Part shown: piece after piece, positions 17,910 through 26,818 of the stretch
Layout: every line of letters begins with the position of its first letter
Numbering within the stretch: position 1 is the first letter of the stretch
Origin: Flavobacterium sp. KJJ
GTDB lineage: Bacteria; Bacteroidota; Bacteroidia; Flavobacteriales; Flavobacteriaceae
Reading direction: 5' to 3'
DNA: 64,000 nt
Assembly (NCBI RefSeq): GCF_000708595.2
Contig: NZ_JARP01000001.1
Span: 186,001-250,000 of the forward strand
The notes under the pieces: generated by a model
Databases searched by the model: none
Told to the model about the DNA's origin: nothing
The model's input: only the letters and a program-made list of their open reading frames with translations
Translations under genes and position numbers: made by a program

Positions 17910-18152
17910 AACGGCATAGTTCAAGTACTAAAAATAAGAATAAGTTTGAATATACGCAAGGTTTAAGATTGCTGATTTTAGTCCAGATCACGAAACTTCG
18001 GGACGGGATAGATTTCAGATTTTTTGAGGTGTAAAAAGACTTCGACTTCGCTCAGTCTGCCTAAATAAATGTTTATTTAAAAATAAATTTCAATATTTAA
18101 AATTCCAACAAAAAACAGCGAAGCGATTTTTTAAAAATCTAAAAATCTAGAA
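17910..18152. repeat. Intergenic DNA with flavobacterial word repeat
   Basis: No ORF. Contains ACTTCGACTTCGCTCAGTCT (18039-18058), a string I recall as common between flavobacterial genes; AGACT (18037-18041) can pair with AGTCT (18054-18058). A related CAGCGAAGCGATTTTTT lies at 18116-18132, just after the TrmH-like gene's far side. Confidence 0.45.
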
Positions 18153-18941
18153 TCAAAACCCTCTCTGTCTTTTTGCTTCAAAAATTAAAATAGCTGCAGC
18201 AACAGAAACGTTCATACTGTCTATTTCTCCTTGCATCGGAATAATGATATTTTGTGTTGCAGCATCACGCCATTCCTGTGTAAGTCCGGTTGCTTCTGTA
18301 CCCACAACTAAAGCTGTTGGAGTGGTAAAATCTTGTGTATGATATGAAGTTGAATTTTGCAAGGTCGCACAATAAAAATTGATTTTTTTTTCTTTTAAAA
18401 AAGCAATAATTTCTGATGTCGTTCCAGTTGCAATTTGATTGGTAAACAAACAGCCCACGCTCGAACGCACAATGTTTGGATTGTATAAATCACTTTTAGG
18501 ATTTGCGATTAAAACAGCATCGAGATTTGCAGCATCAGCAGTACGTAAAAGCGCGCCAATATTTCCTGGTTTTTCCGGAGCTTCTGCCACTAAAATCAGC
18601 GGATTTTCAGATAGATTTAAATCTGATAATTGCATCGATTTGGTTTTGGCTATGGCCAAAATTCCCTCAGTAGTATCGCGATATGCTAATTTTTGATAAA
18701 CTTCTTTATTGATTTCAATTAATTGGACAGGTGTTTTAACCAGTTTGTTAATTTCATTTTCAGTAACCAATTCTGCTAAAAATAAAACGGTTTCTATTTC
18801 ATAACTGCCTTTTATAGCTAATGAGATTTCACGTAAACCTTCAATCAAAAATGTTCCAGTCTGCTTGCGGGCTTTTGCCTTTTCCTGAAGTAAAACAAGC
18901 GATTTTATAAACGGATTTTGTATTGAAGTTATTTGTTTCAT
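18153..18941 (-). CDS. TrmH/SpoU family RNA 2'-O-methyltransferase
   Basis: 262 residues. N-terminal substrate-binding region (residues 1-95, starts MKQITSIQNPFIKSLVLLQEK, with TGTFLIEGLREI) and a C-terminal SPOUT knot: LVAEAPEKPGNIGALLRTAD, VVGTEATGLTQEWRDAA and IPMQGEIDSMNVSVAAAILIFEA, the three SpoU motifs including the Asn-Ser pairing N-x-S-V. Methylates a ribose in rRNA or tRNA using SAM; the exact target is unknown. Monocistronic. Confidence 0.93.
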   Translation of the reverse strand: MKQITSIQNPFIKSLVLLQEKAKARKQTGTFLIEGLREISLAIKGSYEIETVLFLAELVTENEINKLVKTPVQLIEINKEVYQKLAYRDTTEGILAIAKTKSMQLSDLNLSENPLILVAEAPEKPGNIGALLRTADAANLDAVLIANPKSDLYNPNIVRSSVGCLFTNQIATGTTSEIIAFLKEKKINFYCATLQNSTSYHTQDFTTPTALVVGTEATGLTQEWRDAATQNIIIPMQGEIDSMNVSVAAAILIFEAKRQRGF

Positions 18942-18950
18942 TTTTTTTAA

Positions 18951-19131
18951 AGGTACTTAGGTTCTGAGGCGCTAAGGTACTGAGATTTTTTTTAAAATAG
19001 AGGCAAAGCCTGAGAGTGGCAAAGGTTCAGAGGTTTTTAAAAAAAAAACAACCACGAATTTCACGAATTCACACTAATTTTTACTGCATAAAAGCAATTA
19101 ACTATTTGTGAAAATTTATGAAATTCGTGGT
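18951..19131. repeat. Degenerate intergenic repeats: CTAAGGTACTGAG words and CCACGAATT palindrome
   Basis: 18951-19036 is made of variant words (AGGTACTTAGGTTCTGAGG, GCTAAGGTACTGAG, GGCAAAGGTTCAGAGG). 19051-19073 (ACCACGAATTTCACGAATT) and 19107-19131 (ending AAATTCGTGGT) form an imperfect inverted repeat that could fold as a long hairpin after the DUF2167 gene. Confidence 0.6.
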
Positions 19132-19138
19132 GGCTAAA

Positions 19139-20071
19139 TTATTCTTCAGTCGAATTGTTTTCTTCTAAAAGAGCAGTTTCTTCTTCAACAGGCCTTGTTA
19201 CAACTTGATCTTTTTTTCCGAAAAGGAATTTCTTGACAGCTGCAAATCCTGCAATAAGTGAAACGACAATGATTTTTCCAAATTTTGCCAGAATAGCAAA
19301 GAAACCAACTTTAGCCAAAACTTTTCCGGCCACTAATCCTCCAATAGTCCAAGCGGCAACAGTGTCTGTATCTGCATCGAAATCTAAATATTTGTTTCCA
19401 TCGTTGAATTCTACACTTTTTACAATTCCAGGAATACTGCCTTTCACTTCTGCAAGTTCGCCCATGTTGGCAACGGCAGAAATATTATACATTCCTTTTC
19501 TACCTAAAACTCTTAAATCATAATTTAAAGTATTCACTTCATCTTTGCCGAATTTTAATTCTTTTGCCCAATGCAGTACTTTTAAGTTGCTGTCATAATA
19601 AGGTTTTGATGCCCATCCAACTAATTGAACTTCAGGATAACCTCCTTTTTTTCTTTCCTCATTTGTTACCTGAGTATCTTCTTTCATCGTTTTCAGCAAA
19701 TCATCATAATCAATATCGTCAGCATCGTCATCTTTTACATAGCCATCTCCTTGATATGTAATAATAAACATCCAGCTGTTGCTATGAGTTACGCCTTTTC
19801 CATCGGGAACAAGTGCTCCTAAAACGCTTTTGTCTTCTGGGTTTCCCCATAAATTGGTTAAAACACTTTGAGTTTGTTCTGCATTTAGAAATTTAAATCC
19901 TTTCGGAATATTAAGCGTTCCGTCTCCTTCGGTTAAATGAATTTTTCCGGATTCGTACTTCATCGATTTTTCGATATTATCATAATATGCAGCAATAGTG
20001 TCACTTTTTTGAGCTATTATTTTCGGAATAAAAACAGCTGATAAAAATAACGTAAGTAGAATTTTCTTCAT
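19139..20071 (-). CDS. DUF2167 family membrane protein
   Basis: 310 residues: signal peptide (LLTLFLSAVFIPKIIAQ), an extracytoplasmic DUF2167 domain (about 40-225) with GDGTLNIPKGFKFLNAEQ, NSWMFIITYQGDGYVKDDDADD and VGWASKPYYDSNLKVLHWAKEL, then two hydrophobic helices near 245-285 (WTIGGLVAGKVLAKVGFFAILAKFG, IIVVSLIAGFAAVKKFLFG), and an acidic tail. DUF2167 proteins are membrane proteins of unknown role. It follows the phosphatase-superfamily gene by 45 bp on the same strand, so the two may be cotranscribed. Confidence 0.88.
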   Translation of the reverse strand: MKKILLTLFLSAVFIPKIIAQKSDTIAAYYDNIEKSMKYESGKIHLTEGDGTLNIPKGFKFLNAEQTQSVLTNLWGNPEDKSVLGALVPDGKGVTHSNSWMFIITYQGDGYVKDDDADDIDYDDLLKTMKEDTQVTNEERKKGGYPEVQLVGWASKPYYDSNLKVLHWAKELKFGKDEVNTLNYDLRVLGRKGMYNISAVANMGELAEVKGSIPGIVKSVEFNDGNKYLDFDADTDTVAAWTIGGLVAGKVLAKVGFFAILAKFGKIIVVSLIAGFAAVKKFLFGKKDQVVTRPVEEETALLEENNSTEE

Positions 20072-20116
20072 TAAAATAGATTGGTTTTAAAGGGTTAATT
20101 ATTTAAGGTTGTTGGT

Positions 20117-21202
20117 TTATTTTTGAAAGATTTCTGAAATTTCTGGAGCCACAGGATGTGGTGCTGTAAAAGTATATCCCATAATTTTAGAAATAGTTTG
20201 AGCAAATTGTTTTTGATACAATTGAGATTCTGTTTTGATTTCGCCTTTTGGAGCAATTTCTGGTCCGATTGCAGCAAACCAAATTTCTGATGCGCCTACA
20301 ACATTAGCGCCATGATCTGTCCATTGTGTTTTGGTTTTGTCGCCACGTCCGTGATCTACGGTAATCAGCAATGTAGTTTTATTTTTGTATTGAGGATCAT
20401 TTTGCACAAAATTCCAAATTTCTTTAATCCACTTGTCAACCTGATTTGCTGCATCAAGATACGATCTATAGTGTCCTGCGTGAGCCCATTCGTCCGTTTC
20501 GCCGTATGAGATATAAAGTACTTTTGGTTTATTGGTTTTTAGTTCATTTAATGCTTCATAATGAGTAAAAACATCAAGGCATTCCTCTTCATGAAAAGGC
20601 TTAAACGAATTGTCACGCATTTCATTCAATAACTTTTGAGTTTGAGTTGGTTTATTTCCTCCAACATTATCAAAGGCAGAGATTACCAGAAATCCGCTTC
20701 TTTTTTCGTTTAAAATTCGGTCAAAAGCATCCCAGGCACCAAAAGCGGCAACTTTTCCCTTTAGTTTTGATTGTTGATTTAAAAACTCTAAAACATTTAT
20801 ATTCGGATTTGGTTTATAACCATTTGAGTTAATTTCGACATCGACATTTCCGGTCATAATTTCGCTGTATCCAGGATAACTAAACCAGTACGGATTTGAA
20901 ACATCTACTTTGTTCCCTAAATCTCGGTTTCCATAAATTTGCCCTTTTGAAGCGATTTCTGACCACAAAAAAGGCATAAGTTTTTTACGATTTTCTTTGA
21001 AGTCAGCACTTGAATATTTTTTATAAATGTAAGTACTGTCGCCCTGATTGAATTTTTTGTCATTGGCAATCGCGGGATCCATTCCTTTAAAAACTTCTTG
21101 CCATCTAAAACCATCTGTTGTGATGATGATTATGTTTTCAGTTTTTTGTGCGTGTGAAACAAAACGGATTAAAATGAATAGAATTAAGAATGTTTTTTTC
21201 AT
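20117..21202 (-). CDS. Alkaline phosphatase superfamily protein (phosphodiesterase-like), exported
   Basis: 361 residues with a signal peptide (FLILFILIRFVSHAQ). The superfamily fold shows metal-site residues in ITTDGFRWQEVF (Asp), the nucleophile region FSYPGYSEIMTG, the SYGETDEWAHAGHYR segment with Asp and His ligands, and the C-terminal ITVDHGRGDKTKTQWTDHGANV with Asp-His and His. Such proteins hydrolyse phosphate esters or diesters outside the cytoplasm; the substrate is not readable. A typical sulfatase CxPxR motif is absent, so it is not a target of the FGE-like enzyme. Upstream of the DUF2167 gene. Confidence 0.82.
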   Translation of the reverse strand: MKKTFLILFILIRFVSHAQKTENIIIITTDGFRWQEVFKGMDPAIANDKKFNQGDSTYIYKKYSSADFKENRKKLMPFLWSEIASKGQIYGNRDLGNKVDVSNPYWFSYPGYSEIMTGNVDVEINSNGYKPNPNINVLEFLNQQSKLKGKVAAFGAWDAFDRILNEKRSGFLVISAFDNVGGNKPTQTQKLLNEMRDNSFKPFHEEECLDVFTHYEALNELKTNKPKVLYISYGETDEWAHAGHYRSYLDAANQVDKWIKEIWNFVQNDPQYKNKTTLLITVDHGRGDKTKTQWTDHGANVVGASEIWFAAIGPEIAPKGEIKTESQLYQKQFAQTISKIMGYTFTAPHPVAPEISEIFQK

Positions 21203-21309
21203 GGCCTTTTATGTTACAAAGTTTACAAGACAAAGGTTTAAAGTTTTTTTATCAATTCTAATTTACAACGGGCATTTGATGTTTTAATAATGTTTTCTTT
21301 AAGAAGACT

Positions 21310-21663
21310 TTAAATTCCAAAAAAGTAATTGAAATAACTTTTTTCAGGCGCTACACTTTTTCCTTTGCCAACTTCAATGTAATCACCTTTTGAGTCTTTT
21401 CGCAGAATCATTATTTCACTTCCATTTTTCCTAATTACATCACCCACAAATAATTCCGGACCTTCATAATCACTCTGATAAAAAAAATCGTTTCTGTCAT
21501 AGTAGATCTTTGTTCCACGACTTTTTGCGATTTCAAGAATCTCTCCATTCAAAGTCTTCTCATGAAATTCTTTACTCTTTTTATAATATTCATTTTTTGA
21601 ATTGTAAATAAGAAACAATAAAATGGATATTATTACAAGAATAGGAATTGTACCGTTACGCAT
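21310..21663 (-). CDS. Small single-pass membrane protein, unknown
   Basis: 117 residues: an N-terminal anchor (IPILVIISILLFLIY) followed by a soluble domain of about 90 residues, FHEKTLNGEILEIAKSRGTKIYYDR...GPELFVGDVIRKNGSEIMILRKD, with the look of a small beta-barrel (OB or SH3-like) fold. No recognised family. It lies 37 bp after the DUF58 gene on the same strand, at the end of the MoxR cluster, and may be part of that transcript. Confidence 0.65.
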   Translation of the reverse strand: MRNGTIPILVIISILLFLIYNSKNEYYKKSKEFHEKTLNGEILEIAKSRGTKIYYDRNDFFYQSDYEGPELFVGDVIRKNGSEIMILRKDSKGDYIEVGKGKSVAPEKSYFNYFFGI

Positions 21664-21700
21664 ACTTTTTTGTTTTTTAATCGAAAAACATTTGAATCCT

Positions 21701-23032
21701 TTACAAAATACCTCTCGCCTTAATTTCTAAATATTTATTAATAGCATCTAAAGTCAAATTCTCAGGCTGCGTTAAAACCGAATGAATTCCATATTTCTTC
21801 AATTCATTTGCGATCAGTCTTTTTTCAAACATGAATTTTTCGGCAATAACTTTATCGTAAACTTCCTGAATGGTATCTGTTTTTTTATTGATGATATCAT
21901 TCAATTCTGTATTCTGAAAAAAGACAACAACCAATAAATGGCTCTTTGCAATTCCTTTTAAATAGGGTAATTGACGATTTAGACCATCCATCGTTTCAAA
22001 ATTAGTATACAAAATAATCAAACTTCTTTGATTGATATTTTTCTTGATATCAACATAAAGGCGGCTGTAGTCGCTTTCGAAAAAATCAGTTTTAATGTTG
22101 TATAAAGTTTCAAGGATTTTTTGCATCTGTGAACCTCTTTTTTCAGCAAAAACTCTGTTTTCGACCTTTTTAGAGAAAGCAAAAATTCCAGCTTTATCTT
22201 GTTTTTTCAAAATAACATTTGATAAAACCAAAGTCGAATTAATTGCATAATCCAGCAAACTCAATCCGTCAAAAGGCATTTGCATAACGCGTCCTTTGTC
22301 AATTGCCATATAAACCGACTGCGATTTTTCATCCTGAAATTGATTCACCATCAGCGAATTTTTCTTCGCGGTCGCTTTCCAATTTAAAGTTCTAAGATCA
22401 TCGCCCTGAACATATTCTTTAATTTGTTCAAATTCCATTGTATGTCCAATTCGGCGAATTTTTTTGATTCCATATTGATGCAAATTATTCGAAAAAGCCA
22501 ATAAATCATATTTTCTCAATTGAATGTAAGAAGGATAAGTTGGAACCATTTGATCATGATCGAAAACAAACCGTCTCGAAATCAGCCTCAAAGGAGAGGA
22601 AACATAAATATTCAAATAACCAAAATGATATTCACCGCGTTCTGTCGGACGTAATTCATATTTAAGATCATCTTGAAAAGACGCTTTGATCGTTTTTACG
22701 ATTTTAAAATCTCGCACTTGAAACTGCACCGGAATTTCATCAATAATCTTAACCAAAATAGGGAAAGTATACTGATTTTTTATGCTGATGCTAATCGGAT
22801 TTAAATCTCCATTTGAAAGTTTTTCAGGTACAGTTCTCGTAGCTTCAATTCCGTTTCTTGACAAGTATAAAAGCAAAATATCAAGTCCTAAAAAAGTAAG
22901 CAAAACCAAAACACCAAACCAAACGGCATTATATAAATTCGGAAAAATATATGCGCATACAAACAGGCCTATAATGCTCAAAAGCACATAGAAGAAGAAG
23001 TTATTGAGATATAGACTTTTTATGAATTTCAA
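21701..23032 (-). CDS. DUF58 domain protein of the MoxR cluster
   Basis: 443 residues. Two N-terminal membrane helices (FFFYVLLSIIGLFVCAYIFP, AVWFGVLVLLTFLGLDILLLYL), a beta-rich middle, and the DUF58 core near 200-260: IRRIGHTMEFEQIKEYVQGDDLRTLNWKATAK followed by a vWA-like fold. The EyxxGDdxRxInW motif is the DUF58 signature. DUF58 proteins pair with MoxR AAA+ ATPases, here encoded 676 bp upstream. Probably helps assemble or mature an envelope complex; the client is unknown. Confidence 0.92.
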   Translation of the reverse strand: MKFIKSLYLNNFFFYVLLSIIGLFVCAYIFPNLYNAVWFGVLVLLTFLGLDILLLYLSRNGIEATRTVPEKLSNGDLNPISISIKNQYTFPILVKIIDEIPVQFQVRDFKIVKTIKASFQDDLKYELRPTERGEYHFGYLNIYVSSPLRLISRRFVFDHDQMVPTYPSYIQLRKYDLLAFSNNLHQYGIKKIRRIGHTMEFEQIKEYVQGDDLRTLNWKATAKKNSLMVNQFQDEKSQSVYMAIDKGRVMQMPFDGLSLLDYAINSTLVLSNVILKKQDKAGIFAFSKKVENRVFAEKRGSQMQKILETLYNIKTDFFESDYSRLYVDIKKNINQRSLIILYTNFETMDGLNRQLPYLKGIAKSHLLVVVFFQNTELNDIINKKTDTIQEVYDKVIAEKFMFEKRLIANELKKYGIHSVLTQPENLTLDAINKYLEIKARGIL

Positions 23033-23059
23033 TTTAAAATATATTTTAAGTTTTAATGC

Positions 23060-23659
23060 TTATATTTTAGTCAGGCTGTTATAATCCAAACCCTCTAAAT
23101 AATCAATTTTCCAGATTCCATTTTCCTTAACGGCTTTTACTTTATATTTTGGAGTTTCTTTCCATTCCGTCCATGTCCAATAGAAACTAGCTTTATTAGT
23201 TTCAATTTTTAAATTGTTTATTTTTAGGGTTTTCCAATATCCTTCCGGATTATCCTGACAATCACACCAATAATTTGTGTCATTGCCGTATGGAGGCAAA
23301 TCGCCAACAAAATATTCGATCTTATTAGTTTTGAGATTATCGCCAATTTTCAATCCAATTTTATTGTAATTGTCAAGAAATTGTTTGGAGAAAAAGTTAC
23401 TTTTTTTAAGCTCCTCTAATTTTTTGTTATGCGCTTTTAAATTTAGTCCAACATATTTGTCGCCCTTTTTATTTTCCACAACGTCAAAGTCAGTTTTCGT
23501 GCTTTTAGTCTCAATCCATTCATACGCTTTTCTTATCAATATTTCGAGCTGTTGGTTGTCGCTTGCGAAATAAACTGACGCATTTGTTTTTTCAATTGGT
23601 TTAAAACCAACCAAAACAATTCCGATAAAGAAGAAAAAGAATAATTTAAATACTCTCAT
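23060..23659 (-). CDS. Exported protein of unknown function inside the MoxR cluster
   Basis: 199 residues with a signal peptide (FKLFFFFFIGIVLVGF). The mature domain (about 25-199) has LEILIRKAYEWIETKSTKTDF, LKKSNFFSKQFLDNY and WYWCDCQDN-like and YKVKAVKENGIWKIDYLEG segments, which resemble small NTF2-like export domains such as DUF3828/DUF4878; the match is weak. It sits between moxR and the DUF58 gene, with 27 bp to the DUF58 start and 48 bp from the MoxR stop, so it is probably cotranscribed. Not an expected member of MoxR clusters. Confidence 0.65.
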   Translation of the reverse strand: MRVFKLFFFFFIGIVLVGFKPIEKTNASVYFASDNQQLEILIRKAYEWIETKSTKTDFDVVENKKGDKYVGLNLKAHNKKLEELKKSNFFSKQFLDNYNKIGLKIGDNLKTNKIEYFVGDLPPYGNDTNYWCDCQDNPEGYWKTLKINNLKIETNKASFYWTWTEWKETPKYKVKAVKENGIWKIDYLEGLDYNSLTKI

Positions 23660-23707
23660 TTTTAAAAGGTTGTATGGTATTAATAATTAAAAATTTACAA
23701 TTAATAA

Positions 23708-24721
23708 TTATCTCGGAATTTCTACTGTTTCAAGAATTTGTTTGATAATTTCAGTGCTCGAAATTCCTTCCATTTCGCGTTCTGGAGCCACAATAACACG
23801 GTGCTGTAAAACCGGAATTGCAGCTTCCTTAATATCTTCTGGAGTTACAAAATCGCGTCCTCTTATGGCAGCAAAACCTTTAGCGGCATTCAAAATCGCG
23901 ATAGAGGCACGAGGCGAAGCTCCTAAATATAAAAAAGCATTTTCTCTAGTATTGATCACAATTCTAGCGATATATTCCAATAGATTTTGTTCTGCTCTAA
24001 TTTGTTTTATTAAAGCTTGATAACCTTTTATTTCTTCAGCAGAAAGAACGGTTTTAATGGCTTCTAATTTGCCATGATCCTGCAATAAATGTTCTCTCTG
24101 AATGATCAGAATTTCTTCGTTTAATTTTGGATAATCAATTGTGATTTTGAATAAAAAACGATCTAGCTGGGCTTCTGGCAAACGATACGTTCCTTCCTGT
24201 TCAATTGGGTTTTGAGTTGCAATTACTAAAAATGGCGTTTCAAGCTGATAGGCAGAACCATCAATCGTAATCTGGCGTTCTTCCATAACTTCAAAAAGTG
24301 CAGCTTGAGTTTTGGCAGGAGCACGGTTAATCTCATCAATTAAAATCAGGTTAGAGAAAATAGGGCCTTTTTTAAACTCAAATTCTGAACTTTTTAGGTT
24401 GAAAATAGAAGTTCCCAAAATATCAGAAGGCATCAAATCTGGAGTAAACTGAATTCGGCTAAAGCCAATATTTAATGTTTTAGAAAGTAATTTGGCTGTA
24501 ATAGTTTTAGCAACTCCAGGAACACCTTCAAGCAAAACATGTCCGTTTGATAAAATAGCAACCAAAAGCTGGTCGATCATTTTATGCTGTCCCACAATTA
24601 CCGTTTCTAATTCTTTTTTGATAATATTGATGTGATCCAGTAAAGGAGTTAAATTTATTCTAGTCTCAAAATTCACATTTTCATTTGTGATTTCGGTTTC
24701 TGGGGTATTAATATCATCCAT
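23708..24721 (-). CDS. MoxR family AAA+ ATPase
   Basis: 337 residues. Chaperone-like ATPase that works with DUF58/vWA partners. Walker A GVPGVAKTITAK (about 70-82), Walker B ILIDEINRAPAKTQAALFE, sensor IATQNPIEQEGTYRLPEAQLDRF and the C-terminal lid GASPRASIAILNAAKGFAAIRGRDFVTPEDI are all present. A disordered acidic N-terminus of about 30 residues precedes the domain. Cluster with DUF4350, DUF4129 and SpoIIM-like genes upstream and DUF58 downstream, all on one strand. Confidence 0.95.
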   Translation of the reverse strand: MDDINTPETEITNENVNFETRINLTPLLDHINIIKKELETVIVGQHKMIDQLLVAILSNGHVLLEGVPGVAKTITAKLLSKTLNIGFSRIQFTPDLMPSDILGTSIFNLKSSEFEFKKGPIFSNLILIDEINRAPAKTQAALFEVMEERQITIDGSAYQLETPFLVIATQNPIEQEGTYRLPEAQLDRFLFKITIDYPKLNEEILIIQREHLLQDHGKLEAIKTVLSAEEIKGYQALIKQIRAEQNLLEYIARIVINTRENAFLYLGASPRASIAILNAAKGFAAIRGRDFVTPEDIKEAAIPVLQHRVIVAPEREMEGISSTEIIKQILETVEIPR

Positions 24722-24779
24722 GTTTTGTATGTTTCTTAAGTTGAATTTTATTTTTTTCTGTCACAGATTAATGGATTCT

Positions 24780-24811
24780 CATAGATTTAAAAAAATTATT
24801 TTAATCTATGG
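24780..24811. repeat. Palindromic intergenic repeat of the CACAGATTAA type
   Basis: CATAGATTTAAAA at 24780-24792 pairs with TTTTAATCTATG at 24799-24810 (preceded by GTCACAGATTAATGG). It is a version of the CCACAGATTAA repeat seen elsewhere in this window and lies between the DUF4350 and MoxR genes. Confidence 0.55.
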
Positions 24812-24825
24812 CAGATAGTTTTTAT

Positions 24826-26031
24826 TTAATGTAAAATCTTTTCAATTGCATTATTAATTCGGATTAAATCTTCTTCGAGACTTCCGTGATAACTATTTCG
24901 ATGTTCGTTGATTAAAAATACAAGTTCTCGAATATCAGTTTCATTTTTTCCTGTTTTATGATGCAGTTTTTTAATAAAATCGTCATCCAGTTTTGTGGTA
25001 TCGATTAAATATTCCGTTCGGATTTTCTCCAAGAAATATATAATTTTTTTATCTATAATATTGGCATGATCGCCTTCTTGATAATATAAATTTCCAATCG
25101 TTTTTGTAAAATCAACGGTCAAATTAGATAATGGTTTTATAATCGGCACAATGCGCTGTTTTCGTTTGGCATTAAAAATCATAAAAATTAAAATGCCAAT
25201 TATACTAAAATAATAAGCCCATTTTAATCCAGGCTGACTAAAAATATAACGCAATGGCGAGCCTGAAATTGATTCACCATTTTGCCCTTTCGTATACCAA
25301 AAAACATTTCCTTTTGGAATATAAGTCAGCACATTTTCAGCATACTGATAATGATTTCCTTTTAATAAATGAAAGTTGGTAAAAGCCGCGGGCTGTGTGT
25401 GCAGATAAAAATAACCTCCGCTATACCGAACTTTTATAAAATTTATATGTTTCTCATTTTTCGTTGTGCTTTGATAGCCTAAAACGGTTGTATTTAAAGT
25501 GTCAATTTTAGAAAAATAATCTTCCACAGATTGTTTAAAGAGATATTTTTTAGTGCTGACTTTTTTATTCGCCATCCAGATTGATGTACTGTTTAAGCTT
25601 GGTAAATTAGACTGAACATCTAGTTTTAAACTGTCTAATAAAATCTGTGGAAAACTTCTCATGCTTAAAAAGGCGCTGTTCCCGCGCGAAACAAAATAAA
25701 AAAGCTCTTTTACCGACTGATCGTCGATTGCACCATATTCTGAAATATTAAAGAAGGTTCCTTTTATTTTATAATCTTCTACCAAAGTATCAGAATTATA
25801 GTTTGCATCTAAATATTCATAAGGCGTAACGGCAGAAACTCTTTCTATTTTTTGTCCTTTCAAAAGTCCTTTGATTTCTTTGTCAAAAACAAACAATCCG
25901 TACGGAATTTTATCATGTACAGAAAAGGTTGGGCGCCAGTCAATAGGTTTTGGCTGATCGCGATCTGTTATAATAATAAGGGCTAAAACAAAAACCAGAA
26001 TAGCCACATAAATTTTGATGGATTTATTCAC
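24826..26031 (-). CDS. DUF4350 domain membrane protein
   Basis: 401 residues. N-terminal membrane helix (IYVAILVFVLALIIITD), an extracytoplasmic DUF4350 domain (about 30-260, with HDKIPYGLFVFDKEIKGLLKGQKIE near the start and SRGNSAFLSMRSFP in the middle), a second membrane helix (WAYYFSIIGILIFMIFNAKR, about 275) and a cytoplasmic C-terminal helical part rich in Asp/Lys. Overlaps the DUF4129 gene by eight bases. Members of this cluster usually occur together; biochemical role unknown. Confidence 0.85.
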   Translation of the reverse strand: MNKSIKIYVAILVFVLALIIITDRDQPKPIDWRPTFSVHDKIPYGLFVFDKEIKGLLKGQKIERVSAVTPYEYLDANYNSDTLVEDYKIKGTFFNISEYGAIDDQSVKELFYFVSRGNSAFLSMRSFPQILLDSLKLDVQSNLPSLNSTSIWMANKKVSTKKYLFKQSVEDYFSKIDTLNTTVLGYQSTTKNEKHINFIKVRYSGGYFYLHTQPAAFTNFHLLKGNHYQYAENVLTYIPKGNVFWYTKGQNGESISGSPLRYIFSQPGLKWAYYFSIIGILIFMIFNAKRKQRIVPIIKPLSNLTVDFTKTIGNLYYQEGDHANIIDKKIIYFLEKIRTEYLIDTTKLDDDFIKKLHHKTGKNETDIRELVFLINEHRNSYHGSLEEDLIRINNAIEKILH

Positions 26032-26797
26032 TGCTAAAGGTTTTTATTGCTTTTTTAAATCGGTTTTCGGTTTTGGTGAACTTAGCTTCATCAATTTCGA
26101 ATTCTCCGTACCAAATATAATTGTATAAGTACGACAAATAGGTAAATTCTTCTCTATGAATTGGTCGTTGAAGTTCGTATAAATAATCAGAATTTGTTTT
26201 TTCGATATCCCATTCAATATAATTATTTTGCGCCATAACTTTCAGCAGCCATAAATAATAATAACGAATTGCAATTCTTTTTTCATCTGCCTGGATGCTC
26301 TCTTTTATTAATTTTTCGAAATCTAAAAGATGAATATTTTTCTCTGCATCAGAATAATAAAGGGTACGTTTTTTAGAATTCTTTCCAAAAATCCATTGTC
26401 CTTCTTTATTTATCAGCGCTTTTACGATTAAGAATATAACGAGCATAATAGTCAATACAGCCAAGACTCTTAGTAAAATACCAACAAAGTTTATTGCTGA
26501 CTGTGGATTACTGAACGAAAAAAGTTTTCTAAATATACTTGCAAGCCAAGATTTAAAATCATCCCAAAACGTTCTTTCGGGCTTTTTTGGCTCGTATTGA
26601 AATTCTGAATCGGTATATTTTTTTTTGAAATCTTTAGCAAAGGTTTTCGCTTCAGTCGTGCTTGTATCGATTTGAATATCTTTTTCAGTGTACTTTACGG
26701 CATCTATTTTTGGCGGATCTTCAGTCATCAAGGAATTCTGCGCATTTGAAAAAGTGCAGTAAAAAAGAAAAGTAAAAATGAAGAAAATTCTATTCAT
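26024..26797 (-). CDS. DUF4129 domain membrane protein
   Basis: 257 residues: signal peptide (FFIFTFLFYCTFSNAQ), a linker, one transmembrane helix near 105-130 (FVGILLRVLAVLTIMLVIFLIVKALI) and the DUF4129 domain at the C-terminus (about 160-255) with KRIAIRYYYLWLLKVMAQNNYIEW, RPIHREEFTYLSYLYNYIWYGEF. DUF4129 is a helical domain seen with transglutaminase and MoxR systems. Starts 21 bp after the SpoIIM-like gene and overlaps the DUF4350 start by eight bases, so it belongs to one operon. Confidence 0.88.
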   Translation of the reverse strand: MNRIFFIFTFLFYCTFSNAQNSLMTEDPPKIDAVKYTEKDIQIDTSTTEAKTFAKDFKKKYTDSEFQYEPKKPERTFWDDFKSWLASIFRKLFSFSNPQSAINFVGILLRVLAVLTIMLVIFLIVKALINKEGQWIFGKNSKKRTLYYSDAEKNIHLLDFEKLIKESIQADEKRIAIRYYYLWLLKVMAQNNYIEWDIEKTNSDYLYELQRPIHREEFTYLSYLYNYIWYGEFEIDEAKFTKTENRFKKAIKTFSSE

Positions 26798-26818
26798 TAT
26801 GGTTTCCAGTTAATTCAA

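Noticed and set aside
20117..21202. Sulfatase as partner of the FGE-like enzyme
   Set aside because: It belongs to the same superfamily, but has YPGYSEI in the nucleophile region, not CxPxR, so it needs no formylglycine.
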